NCBI RefSeq assembly: GCF_014203045.1
Contig: NZ_JACHIF010000001.1
Location: forward strand, 806,001-870,000
Source: Prosthecobacter dejongeii
GTDB taxonomy: Bacteria > Verrucomicrobiota > Verrucomicrobiia > Verrucomicrobiales > Verrucomicrobiaceae
Length of the DNA: 64,000 nt
Direction: 5' to 3'
Every line of letters begins with the position of its first letter. The first letter of the stretch is position 1. The position numbers and the translations under genes were made by a program. The notes beneath the pieces were generated by a model. The model saw only the letters and a list, made by a program, of their open reading frames with translations. It had not been told where the DNA came from and did no database searches. This document shows positions 26,795 to 35,043 of the stretch, piece by piece.

Positions 26795-27439
26795 ATGCAC
26801 CGTCTGTTTCTTGCTCTCTTGGTGGCCGTTTGGTTTCCTGCCTGTCAATCCATGGAAAAGGAGAAGGTGGTCATCACCGTCCACTCCCAGGGAAATGACA
26901 TGGATTCCCCCAAGACGATCTTCCGCCGCAACGTCAATGGGCGGAACATGATCTTCAAGATCATTCCGGAATTCAGCACCCAGGGCGTCTCCGCCATCCA
27001 TCCCTTCCCCGCAGATGATGGCACCTATGGTGTGACCCTGAAGCTGGATTTCAAAGGCACCCAGGCCTTGGACATCGTCACCCGCATGCGTCAGGGAGAG
27101 ATGCTGATGACCATGGTCAATGGCACGGTGGTGGACCACGTCATCATTGATCGCCCGGTCTCCAATGGCATGTTCACGGTGTGGCGTGGCCTACCGGAAG
27201 AACTGGTGACTCTGCTGGAAGAAAAACACCCCAGCATCAACGAACTGAAGTCCTCCTCCACCTTCCTGGAAATGACGCCTTCCACCCGCAAGGAAAAGAA
27301 GGAGTCCAAGCGCAATGCGCTGCGTGACTCCAAAGAAAAAGCCTCCGAAGAAAAGCGCCGTGCACGTGGTGACTTCGATCCCGAAGTCCCCGAAGGTGAC
27401 ATCGTGCCGCTGTCCGAGTTGCTCAAGAGCACTCGTTAG
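26795..27439 (+). CDS. putative lipoprotein of unknown function
   Basis: From ATG 26795 the 214-residue product has a lipoprotein signal (MHRLFLALLVAVWFPACQS, lipid Cys17). A beta-rich domain follows (about 25-145; GMFTVWRGLPEELVTLL near its end), then a strongly charged Lys/Glu/Arg tail (about 155-200) and an acidic end. An upstream in-frame ATG at 26681 would overlap the previous gene and hide the signal, so it is rejected. I do not recognise a family. Confidence 0.65.
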   Translation: MHRLFLALLVAVWFPACQSMEKEKVVITVHSQGNDMDSPKTIFRRNVNGRNMIFKIIPEFSTQGVSAIHPFPADDGTYGVTLKLDFKGTQALDIVTRMRQGEMLMTMVNGTVVDHVIIDRPVSNGMFTVWRGLPEELVTLLEEKHPSINELKSSSTFLEMTPSTRKEKKESKRNALRDSKEKASEEKRRARGDFDPEVPEGDIVPLSELLKSTR

Positions 27440-27511
27440 GTCTCATCGGGCGCTGGGGAAGATCGAGCGACTTTCCCCCGCCGCACTAAATCGCAGCTTT
27501 GAAAACGCCCA

Positions 27512-29110
27512 TCACGCCACCGACGGCATGGGGGCCTTTTCCATCGGCATCTCTGCCATCGCCGGCATGGTTTTAGGGGCCTTGCCAAAGATCGTGCGTA
27601 GCTCAGCCATCAGCCACAGACGGATGCCCCAGCGTAGGAAACGCAGCGCAGAAAAATCCGGCGTGTAGCTCTGCCCCAGCGTGAGATCCATGCCGGTATT
27701 CCAGAGCCCATAAGTGCCCTTGGCCAGACGTTTTTTGGCCATGGCATTCAGGCGGCGATTGTACAACGCCATGAATTTGGCAAAAAAGGTCCCGGCAGGC
27801 CCATCGTATGGCAGGCGGCCAAACTCGTAGTCTGGGTTGTCATAAACCAGGCGCACGGGCCCCACAAAGTAGGTGCCCAGGTCCATGATGAAGGAGATGC
27901 GCACCAGTTCGGCATCGCCCATGTATTCGTACTTACCCATGTAGAGGGATTCAAACCACAGGCGGTAACTGCGTTTGTAGGCCCCTTTGAGGTAGTTCAG
28001 CGTCTCGGTGATGTCCTGCCCCATGGCCTCTTTACCGATCATCTGGGTGACGGCGTAAACGGTGTGGCCGCAGTAGTCCAGACCCTGGCTATAGAGGGGA
28101 TCAATGAAACCGGCGGCATCTCCCACCATGGCCCAGCGATTGCCCGCCATCTGCTCCGTGTGATAGGGCAGGCCCTTGTAGTAAAAAGTGTCTCCCTCAA
28201 TCGGCTCGGCATTTTTAAACATGAGCCGACCAATCGGGTGCTGCAAGATATGGGCGTGCAACCTCGCTTGGAGGGAGGGCCCTTCTGGCAGGGTGAAGAC
28301 ACTGCGGTCCCACACGATGCCCACGCTGTAGTCGCCGTTGGAGAGGGGGATGAGCCACACCCACCAGCCGCGGCCCATGAGGTGATTTGTCGCGCTGGCG
28401 CGGGAGGCCTTCGCCCTCATCATGAGCTGTGGGTGCATGCTGCGGCTCTTGTGACTGTCCAGCGTATTGACATTGCGGTAGCGGCACCAGAGGGAGGAAG
28501 TAGCATGCTCATCACCTAGTGGGCGGTGCAGGCCTAGCTTTTTTGAAAGCACGGCCGCTTTGCCAGAGGCATCAATGACCCAGCGAGTCGAGTAAGTGCG
28601 GGTCTCTTTATTGCCTTCAGGAGACATGCTGGCCACCGTGACGGTGTGGGGGCTCTCATCTTCAGCCAGATTCACTTCACGCAGGGTAGCAGGGCGTAGC
28701 AGATCCGCTCCAGCTTCCTGGGCCAGTTGCAGCACGTGCTCATCCAGCAGAGAGCGATCCAGTTGGAAGGTGGGGAGACGGCTTTGAAATTTGGGCCCTA
28801 GCTCCGTGCAGTCTTCCACACTGTCCTGTGGGCTTTTGCAGAACCACATGCGCAGGCCATGTTTTTGATAATGATGAGCGCTGAGGTAGCTGCCTAGGTG
28901 TAGGACACGGGTGAGGAAGCAGCCCCCCACCTCAGAGGTGCTCTCACCCACTTTGCGATCAAATTCCACCCTCCGCTCCACCACCAGCACTCGCAGCTCG
29001 GGGTGGTCACGCTTCAATAATAGGGCGGCGGAGGCACCGCTAAAGGCACCGCCCATGATGATCACATCGTAATCAGTCTTTGGCATGGCAGACAGTTGGG
29101 GATCGTTCAT
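27512..29110 (-). CDS. flavin-dependent halogenase-like FAD oxidoreductase
   Basis: The 532-residue protein has an FAD Rossmann motif (IIMGGAFSGASAALLLKR), VGEST near residue 58, the halogenase signature W-V-W-L-I-P inside GRGWWVWLIPLSNGDYSVG, and the second FAD motif GDAAGFIDPLYSQG. Tryptophan-halogenase and geranylgeranyl-reductase relatives share these marks; the WxWxIP block favours a halogenase. The substrate is unknown. It is divergent from an LpxL-like acyltransferase gene 47 bases away, which would suit a lipid or polyketide product. Confidence 0.8.
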   Translation of the reverse strand: MNDPQLSAMPKTDYDVIIMGGAFSGASAALLLKRDHPELRVLVVERRVEFDRKVGESTSEVGGCFLTRVLHLGSYLSAHHYQKHGLRMWFCKSPQDSVEDCTELGPKFQSRLPTFQLDRSLLDEHVLQLAQEAGADLLRPATLREVNLAEDESPHTVTVASMSPEGNKETRTYSTRWVIDASGKAAVLSKKLGLHRPLGDEHATSSLWCRYRNVNTLDSHKSRSMHPQLMMRAKASRASATNHLMGRGWWVWLIPLSNGDYSVGIVWDRSVFTLPEGPSLQARLHAHILQHPIGRLMFKNAEPIEGDTFYYKGLPYHTEQMAGNRWAMVGDAAGFIDPLYSQGLDYCGHTVYAVTQMIGKEAMGQDITETLNYLKGAYKRSYRLWFESLYMGKYEYMGDAELVRISFIMDLGTYFVGPVRLVYDNPDYEFGRLPYDGPAGTFFAKFMALYNRRLNAMAKKRLAKGTYGLWNTGMDLTLGQSYTPDFSALRFLRWGIRLWLMAELRTIFGKAPKTMPAMAEMPMEKAPMPSVA

Positions 29111-29157
29111 GTTGTTTTGACGGAGTTACTGGTCTAGGCAAAGGTAGAGCTGAAGAG

Positions 29158-30180
29158 ATGTCTCAGGCTGTGGCCCATGGAGTCACGGATAGACATCGAA
29201 GCTGCCCCCTCATGCCTCCAGAAGAAACCGCCAAAGCTCCTACTCCGCAAGCGCCGCGTCTGCGGAATACTGGACTGCATGGTGCTTTCTGGACTCAGAT
29301 TTTGCTCAAAATTCTGCGCATTTTGCCCGTTTGGCTGTGCCTCGCACTGAATTCCACCGTGGTCTTGGCCATCTACTGCCTGGCGGGCCCGCAGCGCCGG
29401 GCGGTACTGGATAATTTGCGTGGGCTGCGCCCGGACTTCGGCCTCCTGCGCCGCTGGTGGGCCGGGTACCAGGTATTCCACCAGTTCGCCCTGACCTACC
29501 TTGACCGCCTCTGGCACATGCATTTTAAGCGCGAGGTCACCTGGGACATACCCAACCTCGAGCACTTCGAAGAAATGCGCGCGCAGCCCGGCGGGGTCCT
29601 GGTTTTTACGATTCACAGTGGCAATTACGACATTGGAGCCACTCTGTTCGCCCAAAAATTTGGCCGCACCCTGCACATGGTCCGCGTACCGGAGCAAACC
29701 GAGGAGCTGCAGGAACTGCGAGCGGCCGAATTGAGAAAAGTGGAAGCCGAAAATCCGCACCTACGTGTCCACTACAATGAGGTGGACAGCCACCTAGGGC
29801 TGGAGCTTTGCCGCATCCTCATGGCAGGCGAAGCCGTAGCCGTTCAGGGGGATCGAGTCGTCACAGGCGTCTCCCCCATCGAGATGGATGATGAGGGTGT
29901 GACCTTCAAAATCCCGCGCGGGCCCCTGGTGCTGGCAGAGATCGCCCGAGTGCCCTGTTACCCCATTTTCCTGCAACTCATGGGCACCCTGAAATACCGC
30001 ATCGTCTGCGGCCCCTGCTTTTACGATGGCAAGACCAAGCAACGTGCCGATGACCTGGGCAAAGTCTGGCTGCCCATCATGCATCGTTTTGTCCATGAGC
30101 ACTGGGACCAGTGGTTCGTCTTTGAATCTCTGGTGAAAAAGGCTGAGGAGAAGGAAGAGACAAAGCCGGAGTCCAGATAG
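29158..30180 (+). CDS. LpxL/HtrB-like lysophospholipid acyltransferase
   Basis: The protein of about 340 residues has an N-terminal membrane helix (about 45-75; ILPVWLCLALNSTVVLAIYCL) followed by the acyltransferase motif FTIHSGNYD (HxxxxD-like), a long amphipathic region, and SGNYDIGATLFAQ. Relatives add a secondary acyl chain to lipid A or to other lipids at the inner membrane. The start is uncertain: 29158 or 29212 (MPPEET) are both possible. The divergent halogenase-like gene suggests a shared promoter region. Confidence 0.8.
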   Translation: MSQAVAHGVTDRHRSCPLMPPEETAKAPTPQAPRLRNTGLHGAFWTQILLKILRILPVWLCLALNSTVVLAIYCLAGPQRRAVLDNLRGLRPDFGLLRRWWAGYQVFHQFALTYLDRLWHMHFKREVTWDIPNLEHFEEMRAQPGGVLVFTIHSGNYDIGATLFAQKFGRTLHMVRVPEQTEELQELRAAELRKVEAENPHLRVHYNEVDSHLGLELCRILMAGEAVAVQGDRVVTGVSPIEMDDEGVTFKIPRGPLVLAEIARVPCYPIFLQLMGTLKYRIVCGPCFYDGKTKQRADDLGKVWLPIMHRFVHEHWDQWFVFESLVKKAEEKEETKPESR

Positions 30181-30185
30181 CCCAT

Positions 30186-30221
30186 AAAAAAGCCCCCTCC
30201 ACCAAGCTGGCAGAGAGGGCT
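30186..30221 (-). terminator. terminator between lysA and the acyltransferase gene
   Basis: AGCCCCCTC (30191-30199) pairs with GAGAGGGCT (30213-30221) with one mismatch. On the minus strand the hairpin is followed by a run of six T, so it ends lysA. The opposite strand has only a short A/T tract. Confidence 0.75.
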
Positions 30222-30247
30222 GAATTTGTCAGAAGATCGGGATCGAA

Positions 30248-31540
30248 TTAGGCGATGTGCTCGCCCTTCAGCACGTCTTCCAGCGTCTGGCGCTCGCGCA
30301 CCACGGTAGCCTTGTCACCATCCACCAGGATCTCGGCCGGCATCGGGCGGGTATTGTAGTTGGAGGCCATGGTAAAACCATACGCGCCGGCGCTGAGCAC
30401 CGCCAAGTAGTCGCCTTCATTCACCAGGGGAATCTCGCGGTTCTGCGCCAGGAAATCTCCCGTTTCGCAGATGGGGCCCACCACGTCCACCTTCTCCACC
30501 GCATCCGTCGCCGGCTGCTTCAGCGGGGTGATCATGTGCCAGCCTTCATACAGCGTCGGGCGGATGAGGTCATTCATCCCCGCATCCACGATCTTGAAGG
30601 TCTTGGCCGCACCGCGCTTTTCATAGAGCACCTTGGTCAAAAGCACGCCTGCATTGCCCACCATGAAACGGCCCGGCTCGCACAGGATACGCAGGCCCAG
30701 GGGAGCCAAGTGAGGCACCACCGCTTCAGCATAGGCCTGGACGGTGAGGGGGTGCACTTCGCTGTTTTCCTGCCACCAGCCTTCATCGCCGGAGTCCAGG
30801 CTCTGCTTATAATTGATGCCGATACCACCGCCGATGCTGAAAAACTGGATACCGTACTTGTCCTTCACTTCCTGGACCAAAGGCACCACTTTTTTCACCG
30901 CTTCAACGAACGGATCCACGCTAGTGAGCTGGGAGCCGATGTGCATCTGCAGGCCCTTGATCTGGAGATTCGGCATCTCAGCCGCCACACGGCCATAAAC
31001 TTCGAGGATGTTTTCAAACTCGATGCCGAATTTGTTCTCGCTCTTGCCCGTGGTGATCTTCGCGTGCGTCTTCGCATCCACGTTCGGGTTCACGCGCACA
31101 GCCACCGGGGCTTTTTTGCCGATCTCGCCCGCCACTTGGTTGATGTAGCGCAGCTCAGCTTCGGACTCCGCATTGATGCAGTACACACCCTGCTCCAGCG
31201 CATAGACGATCTCGTCGCGGGTCTTGCCCACTCCGGCAAAGGTACACTTGGAGGCATCGCCCCCGGCTTTGATCACGCGATAAAGTTCGCCGGCGGAAAC
31301 GATGTCAAACCCACCGCCCAGCTTGGCGATGGTGCTCAGCACGGCGAGGTTGGAGTTCGCCTTCACCGCGTAGCAGATGAGGTGGTCCAACTGGCCCAGC
31401 GCCGCATCCAGGCGGGTGAAGTGGCCCGTGATCGTGGCTTTGGAATACACGTACAGGGGCGTGCCGTGTTGCTCGGCCAGGGATTGGAGAGAGACGTTTT
31501 CGGCGAACAATTCGCCCTGGGTATAACGGAAACTGTGCAT
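30248..31540 (-). CDS. lysA: diaminopimelate decarboxylase
   Basis: LysA converts meso-diaminopimelate to lysine using PLP. The 430-residue protein has the PLP lysine in CYAVKANSN (about 56-64), the glycine-rich phosphate site SIGGGIGINY, CEPGRFMVGNAG and the C-terminal CETGDFLAQNR/AGAYGFTMASNYN pair that form the active site across the dimer. ATG 31540 gives the usual N-terminus. Upstream of it lies a divergent secreted esterase gene. Confidence 0.97.
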   Translation of the reverse strand: MHSFRYTQGELFAENVSLQSLAEQHGTPLYVYSKATITGHFTRLDAALGQLDHLICYAVKANSNLAVLSTIAKLGGGFDIVSAGELYRVIKAGGDASKCTFAGVGKTRDEIVYALEQGVYCINAESEAELRYINQVAGEIGKKAPVAVRVNPNVDAKTHAKITTGKSENKFGIEFENILEVYGRVAAEMPNLQIKGLQMHIGSQLTSVDPFVEAVKKVVPLVQEVKDKYGIQFFSIGGGIGINYKQSLDSGDEGWWQENSEVHPLTVQAYAEAVVPHLAPLGLRILCEPGRFMVGNAGVLLTKVLYEKRGAAKTFKIVDAGMNDLIRPTLYEGWHMITPLKQPATDAVEKVDVVGPICETGDFLAQNREIPLVNEGDYLAVLSAGAYGFTMASNYNTRPMPAEILVDGDKATVVRERQTLEDVLKGEHIA

Positions 31541-31657
31541 ATGCGGGCCGGGTAGATAGGCGGGAATGGCGCGGGCGCAACCGCTGCCGTGCGTCCCTGG
31601 GCCTCCAGGCGAAACTTCTCTCTTGGATTATGCCACTTCATCCGTTGTGATGACTGC

Positions 31658-32479
31658 ATGCTTCGTTTTTCTCTCTTCGCCCTCTTCACGGCCGTCCTAC
31701 CCCTGGCCGCTGCCACACCCGCAGCCCCAGAAATCAAGCTAGGCGTCCGCAGCACCATCACTTTCCAGGGCTCCATCCCGCAAAACAGCGACGAACAGTA
31801 CCAAATGCGGCTGTCGGATTCCGATGCCCCTCGGCCCTACGATCTCAGCCGTGAAACCTTCGAAATCATCGTCCCCAAAAGCTACAAGGACAGCGATCCC
31901 CACGGCCTTTTCATCTGGATCAGCCCCGGGGAAAAACCGAACCTCAATCCCGAATGGGAAAAGGTGCTGGCCGATGAAAAGCTGATCTTCATCGGTGCCG
32001 TCAATTCCGGCAACAATCGCGAAGTGCCCGACCGCATCCGCCTCGCCGTGGATGCCAACCACCACCTGCGCCAGCTCTACAAAGTGAATCCCGACCGCGT
32101 TTACGTCAGCGGCCACTCCGGTGGGGCGCGGGTCGCCTCCATGATCGGCGTCGCGTATTCCGACATGTTCACCGGCACCGCCTGTTTCATGGGCGTGAAC
32201 TACTTTCGCCCCACCCAGGGCAAGGAAGGCATGGCCTATGACCGCCGCTACTTCCCCCATCCGCAGATGGCCCAGATCGCCCAGCAGCAAAACCGCTTCG
32301 CCCTCATCACCGGCGACAAAGATTCCAACCTCGACAACACCCTGGCCATCTATGAGCAAGGCTTCCAGGCCGACGACTTCAAAGGCGTAAAACTCTTCCA
32401 GATCCCCGGCCAAGGCCACGGTGCTCCCGAAGCCAAATGGCTGGAAAAAGTGATCAAGTTCCTGGATACGGGGAAGTGA
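31658..32479 (+). CDS. secreted alpha/beta hydrolase (PHB-depolymerase/esterase-like)
   Basis: From ATG 31658 the 273-residue product has a signal peptide (MLRFSLFALFTAVLPLAAA). An alpha/beta-hydrolase domain follows with SGHSGGAR (nucleophile Ser), an Asp in GDKDSN, and His in QGHGAPE. FIWISPGEKPNLN resembles the oxyanion region of PHB-depolymerase and feruloyl-esterase relatives. An earlier in-frame ATG (31589) adds residues without signal character and is rejected. The natural substrate is unknown. Confidence 0.75.
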   Translation: MLRFSLFALFTAVLPLAAATPAAPEIKLGVRSTITFQGSIPQNSDEQYQMRLSDSDAPRPYDLSRETFEIIVPKSYKDSDPHGLFIWISPGEKPNLNPEWEKVLADEKLIFIGAVNSGNNREVPDRIRLAVDANHHLRQLYKVNPDRVYVSGHSGGARVASMIGVAYSDMFTGTACFMGVNYFRPTQGKEGMAYDRRYFPHPQMAQIAQQQNRFALITGDKDSNLDNTLAIYEQGFQADDFKGVKLFQIPGQGHGAPEAKWLEKVIKFLDTGK

Positions 32480-32595
32480 GACCAGAAATCGTTGCACATC
32501 GTCGAGCTTTGGTAATCAATCTTTTAACAATTAGGAGATTTGCTCATCAAATTTGGAATATGTTGTGTCGCAACTACGGCCCTGTATGATCCACA

Positions 32596-34710
32596 ATGCA
32601 ACCATCTCGGCGGAAAATAGCCTCGAAGCGCTCCAAGGATGATCAGGAGTCCGAGTTCAGCCGGCTGTTCTGGGCTGTCTGGGAGCAGCAACCACTTCTC
32701 GGAGATAAGGCGTCAACGTCGGATTCTTCATCAGAGACCGCGATGGCCTTTGCAGATGCTCAAAGTTGGGAGTGGGCAAAGGCGTTGATCAAAGCAAGTA
32801 AACTAAGTCGAACGAGCGAGTTCGACAAGGCTCTCAAACTTATCGCCGAGACGGAACACTCGGTACCCGAACGTTGGCAAGGATTACTTCATTTTGTTCG
32901 AGGCGCTGCTTTTGAAGAAGAAGGCCATCACGAAGAAGCGATCAAGGCTTACCGCAAAGCCCTCGACGATCCTAAACTCAGTCAACCTGGAAACGTTTGG
33001 AACAGTTTCGGCAATAAACTAGCAGACAAAGGTGCGCTCGACGAGGCGATTAAGGCCTACCGCAGAGCTCTTGACGATCCGAGCTTCGATACCCCTGGAT
33101 ACGCTTGGAACAACCTCGGCATAGTACTAGGAGACAAAGGCGAGCAGGATGAGGCGATTAAGGCCTACCGCACAGCTCTTGACTATCCGAACTATGATAC
33201 CCCTGGATACGCTTGGAACAACATCGGCAACGCACTATGGGCCAAAGGCGAGCACGATGAGGCGATTAAGGCTTACCGCAGGGCTCTTGACTATCCGAAC
33301 TACGATACCCCTGGATACACTTGGAACAACATCGGCAACGCACTAGGAGACAAAGGCGAGCACGATGAGGCGATTAAGGCCTACCGCAAAGCTCTTGAAG
33401 ATCCTAACCTCCAAACGCGTGCAAAAGCGTGGACCAATCTTGCCCAGACGTATGTCGACTTAGGAAAATTGGAGGAAGCAGAGGGTGCCTACCAGAAGGC
33501 ACTTGCGAGCAAAGACACCCAAGGAGGTGATCATGCTCGTGCTCGCCGCGGCTTGCAGATTTTGAGATCGAAGATTGTTCCTACTGCCCTTTCTCCAGAT
33601 GACCGGGCCATGATGGCAAGACCTGCGAAGGGTGGTGATACTGCTGAAATAGAAGAAGGGATCATCGCGGCGATCGACGAAGCCGGAGATACCCAATATG
33701 AAAGATACCTCAAGAAGGGTGATTCCGAGCGGGACAACACGCTGAGTATTCTGCGTGGCTGGAGCAGTGCCGTCACCCTTCTAGAAGGCTCGGAGCGGCG
33801 CTGGCGCGGTGGTGGCTATTTCCTGAAGTGGAGAGGTTATGGGATTGTGATTGATCCTGGATTCGACTTTCTGAGAAACTTTCACGATGCTGGGTATCAC
33901 GGGAGGGAAATCGCTGCCGTGGTGGTGAGCCATAATCATCCCGACCATAACAGCGACCTCAAGCACATCGACGACCTCCGGTATGAACTCTACAAACGCT
34001 TGGCTTCCACGAAGGGACCTGGCAGCAAGCCTTATGTGTTGCTATGGGATGAAGATACGAGCACTGCGACAAAATTCGGGTTTGATAAGCCCCAGCATCA
34101 GCATCCGCCAATAGTCATGGGAAGCGGGTTTCCGCAACCTTTCCATTTAGGCAAGCACCCCGCAAAGATTCCCGTGCGCATCACTCCATTCAAGGTAAAC
34201 CACGGGACTGATGTACAGCACGCACTGGGAATGATGGTAGAACTTCTCGACAATAAAGGGAAAACGGTTCTACGGATCGGCTATACAGCGGATACAGCAT
34301 ATTTTGCAGATCTTCAGCAACATCTCTCCAAGTGTGATGTTTTGATCGCACACATTAGCCAACCAACCATCGAAGAGCTTAGAGACCCCTCGAAGCTCAA
34401 AGACGTCCATTTGGGCTATCGTGGCACGGCGCGTTTACTTAAGGAGTGTCAGCCGAACCTGGCACTCATCGGTGAATTCTGGGCAGGTTTTACGGACCTG
34501 CGCATTCCATTGGTCAAAGGTTTGCGCCAACTGTCTGGAGTCAAGGACGTACTACCTGCAGGCCTCGCGATGCATCTCCGGTTACCGTCCTTGGACATCG
34601 AATGCACAGAGTGTAGAAAGCTGACACCGTATTCGGAGATAAAGGTTGCTCCTCCAACAGATAAGTTCGGAAGTCTGGCTTATCTTTGTCAGAGCTGCAC
34701 GCTCGGTTAG
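32596..34710 (+). CDS. TPR + metallo-beta-lactamase + zinc-ribbon protein, unknown role
   Basis: The 704-residue soluble protein has three parts. Residues about 55-300 hold TPR-like units with a regular 36-residue (108-base) period; units near 33148, 33256 and 33364 are nearly identical in DNA. Residues about 405-640 are a metallo-beta-lactamase domain with HNHPDH at 446-451 and a later Asp in GYTADTAYF. The C-terminus has C670xxC673 and C698xxC701, likely a zinc ribbon. No signal peptide or membrane helix. It stands alone between unrelated genes and has lower GC than its neighbours. I do not know a described family with this order; a role in signalling, RNA processing or phage defence is guesswork. 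Confidence 0.85.
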   Translation: MQPSRRKIASKRSKDDQESEFSRLFWAVWEQQPLLGDKASTSDSSSETAMAFADAQSWEWAKALIKASKLSRTSEFDKALKLIAETEHSVPERWQGLLHFVRGAAFEEEGHHEEAIKAYRKALDDPKLSQPGNVWNSFGNKLADKGALDEAIKAYRRALDDPSFDTPGYAWNNLGIVLGDKGEQDEAIKAYRTALDYPNYDTPGYAWNNIGNALWAKGEHDEAIKAYRRALDYPNYDTPGYTWNNIGNALGDKGEHDEAIKAYRKALEDPNLQTRAKAWTNLAQTYVDLGKLEEAEGAYQKALASKDTQGGDHARARRGLQILRSKIVPTALSPDDRAMMARPAKGGDTAEIEEGIIAAIDEAGDTQYERYLKKGDSERDNTLSILRGWSSAVTLLEGSERRWRGGGYFLKWRGYGIVIDPGFDFLRNFHDAGYHGREIAAVVVSHNHPDHNSDLKHIDDLRYELYKRLASTKGPGSKPYVLLWDEDTSTATKFGFDKPQHQHPPIVMGSGFPQPFHLGKHPAKIPVRITPFKVNHGTDVQHALGMMVELLDNKGKTVLRIGYTADTAYFADLQQHLSKCDVLIAHISQPTIEELRDPSKLKDVHLGYRGTARLLKECQPNLALIGEFWAGFTDLRIPLVKGLRQLSGVKDVLPAGLAMHLRLPSLDIECTECRKLTPYSEIKVAPPTDKFGSLAYLCQSCTLG

Positions 34711-35043
34711 CTGGCCATATCTCGGCGATGGAGGTCAGCGGGAGGAAGCTATCCATGGCCAAAGTCAGATATTAAGGTCGCCACACCCGCGCTGCACCAA
34801 AAACTCGTATTCTTCTCTGGAGGGCAACGGGGAGCCATAGGATTGCCTCACGACGAGGCTGGCCTAAAGAATGATGCGGCGAGGGGGGATATATCGAGTT
34901 GTTGGAGGCGTTCGAGCAGGGTCTGCAAGGCCGAATTCTCCACAGGGTAAAGGATCTGTGGCCCCTCCAGCACCCAGGAAGCTGCCACCAACAAAAACGG
35001 GTGAGGTCTTGCGACCTCACCCGTGGGAAGATTCTCAGCCAGA
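34711..35043. other. intergenic stretch with a possible gene fragment and the secDF terminator
   Basis: About 330 bases lie between the TPR/MBL gene and secDF. On the minus strand, 34848 to about 34992 is an open frame of about 48 codons with protein-like composition (LVAASWVLEGPQILYP, LLERLQQLDISPLAASF), ending at a TGA. It has no convincing start and runs in from the secDF terminator, so it may be a fragment of a lost gene. Nothing else is seen before the terminator at 34992-35024. Confidence 0.35.
34992..35024 (-). terminator. rho-independent terminator of secDF
   Basis: A perfect 12-bp stem (ACGGGTGAGGTC with GACCTCACCCGT) and a 4-base loop lie 20 bases past the secDF stop. On the minus strand a run of five T follows. 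Confidence 0.9.

Noticed and set aside
30257-31555. Open frame of 432 codons antisense to lysA
   Set aside because: Shadow of a well-conserved gene; no family features.
33028-33470. CRISPR-like regular spacing
   Set aside because: The 108-base period is a coding TPR repeat in frame with no spacers.
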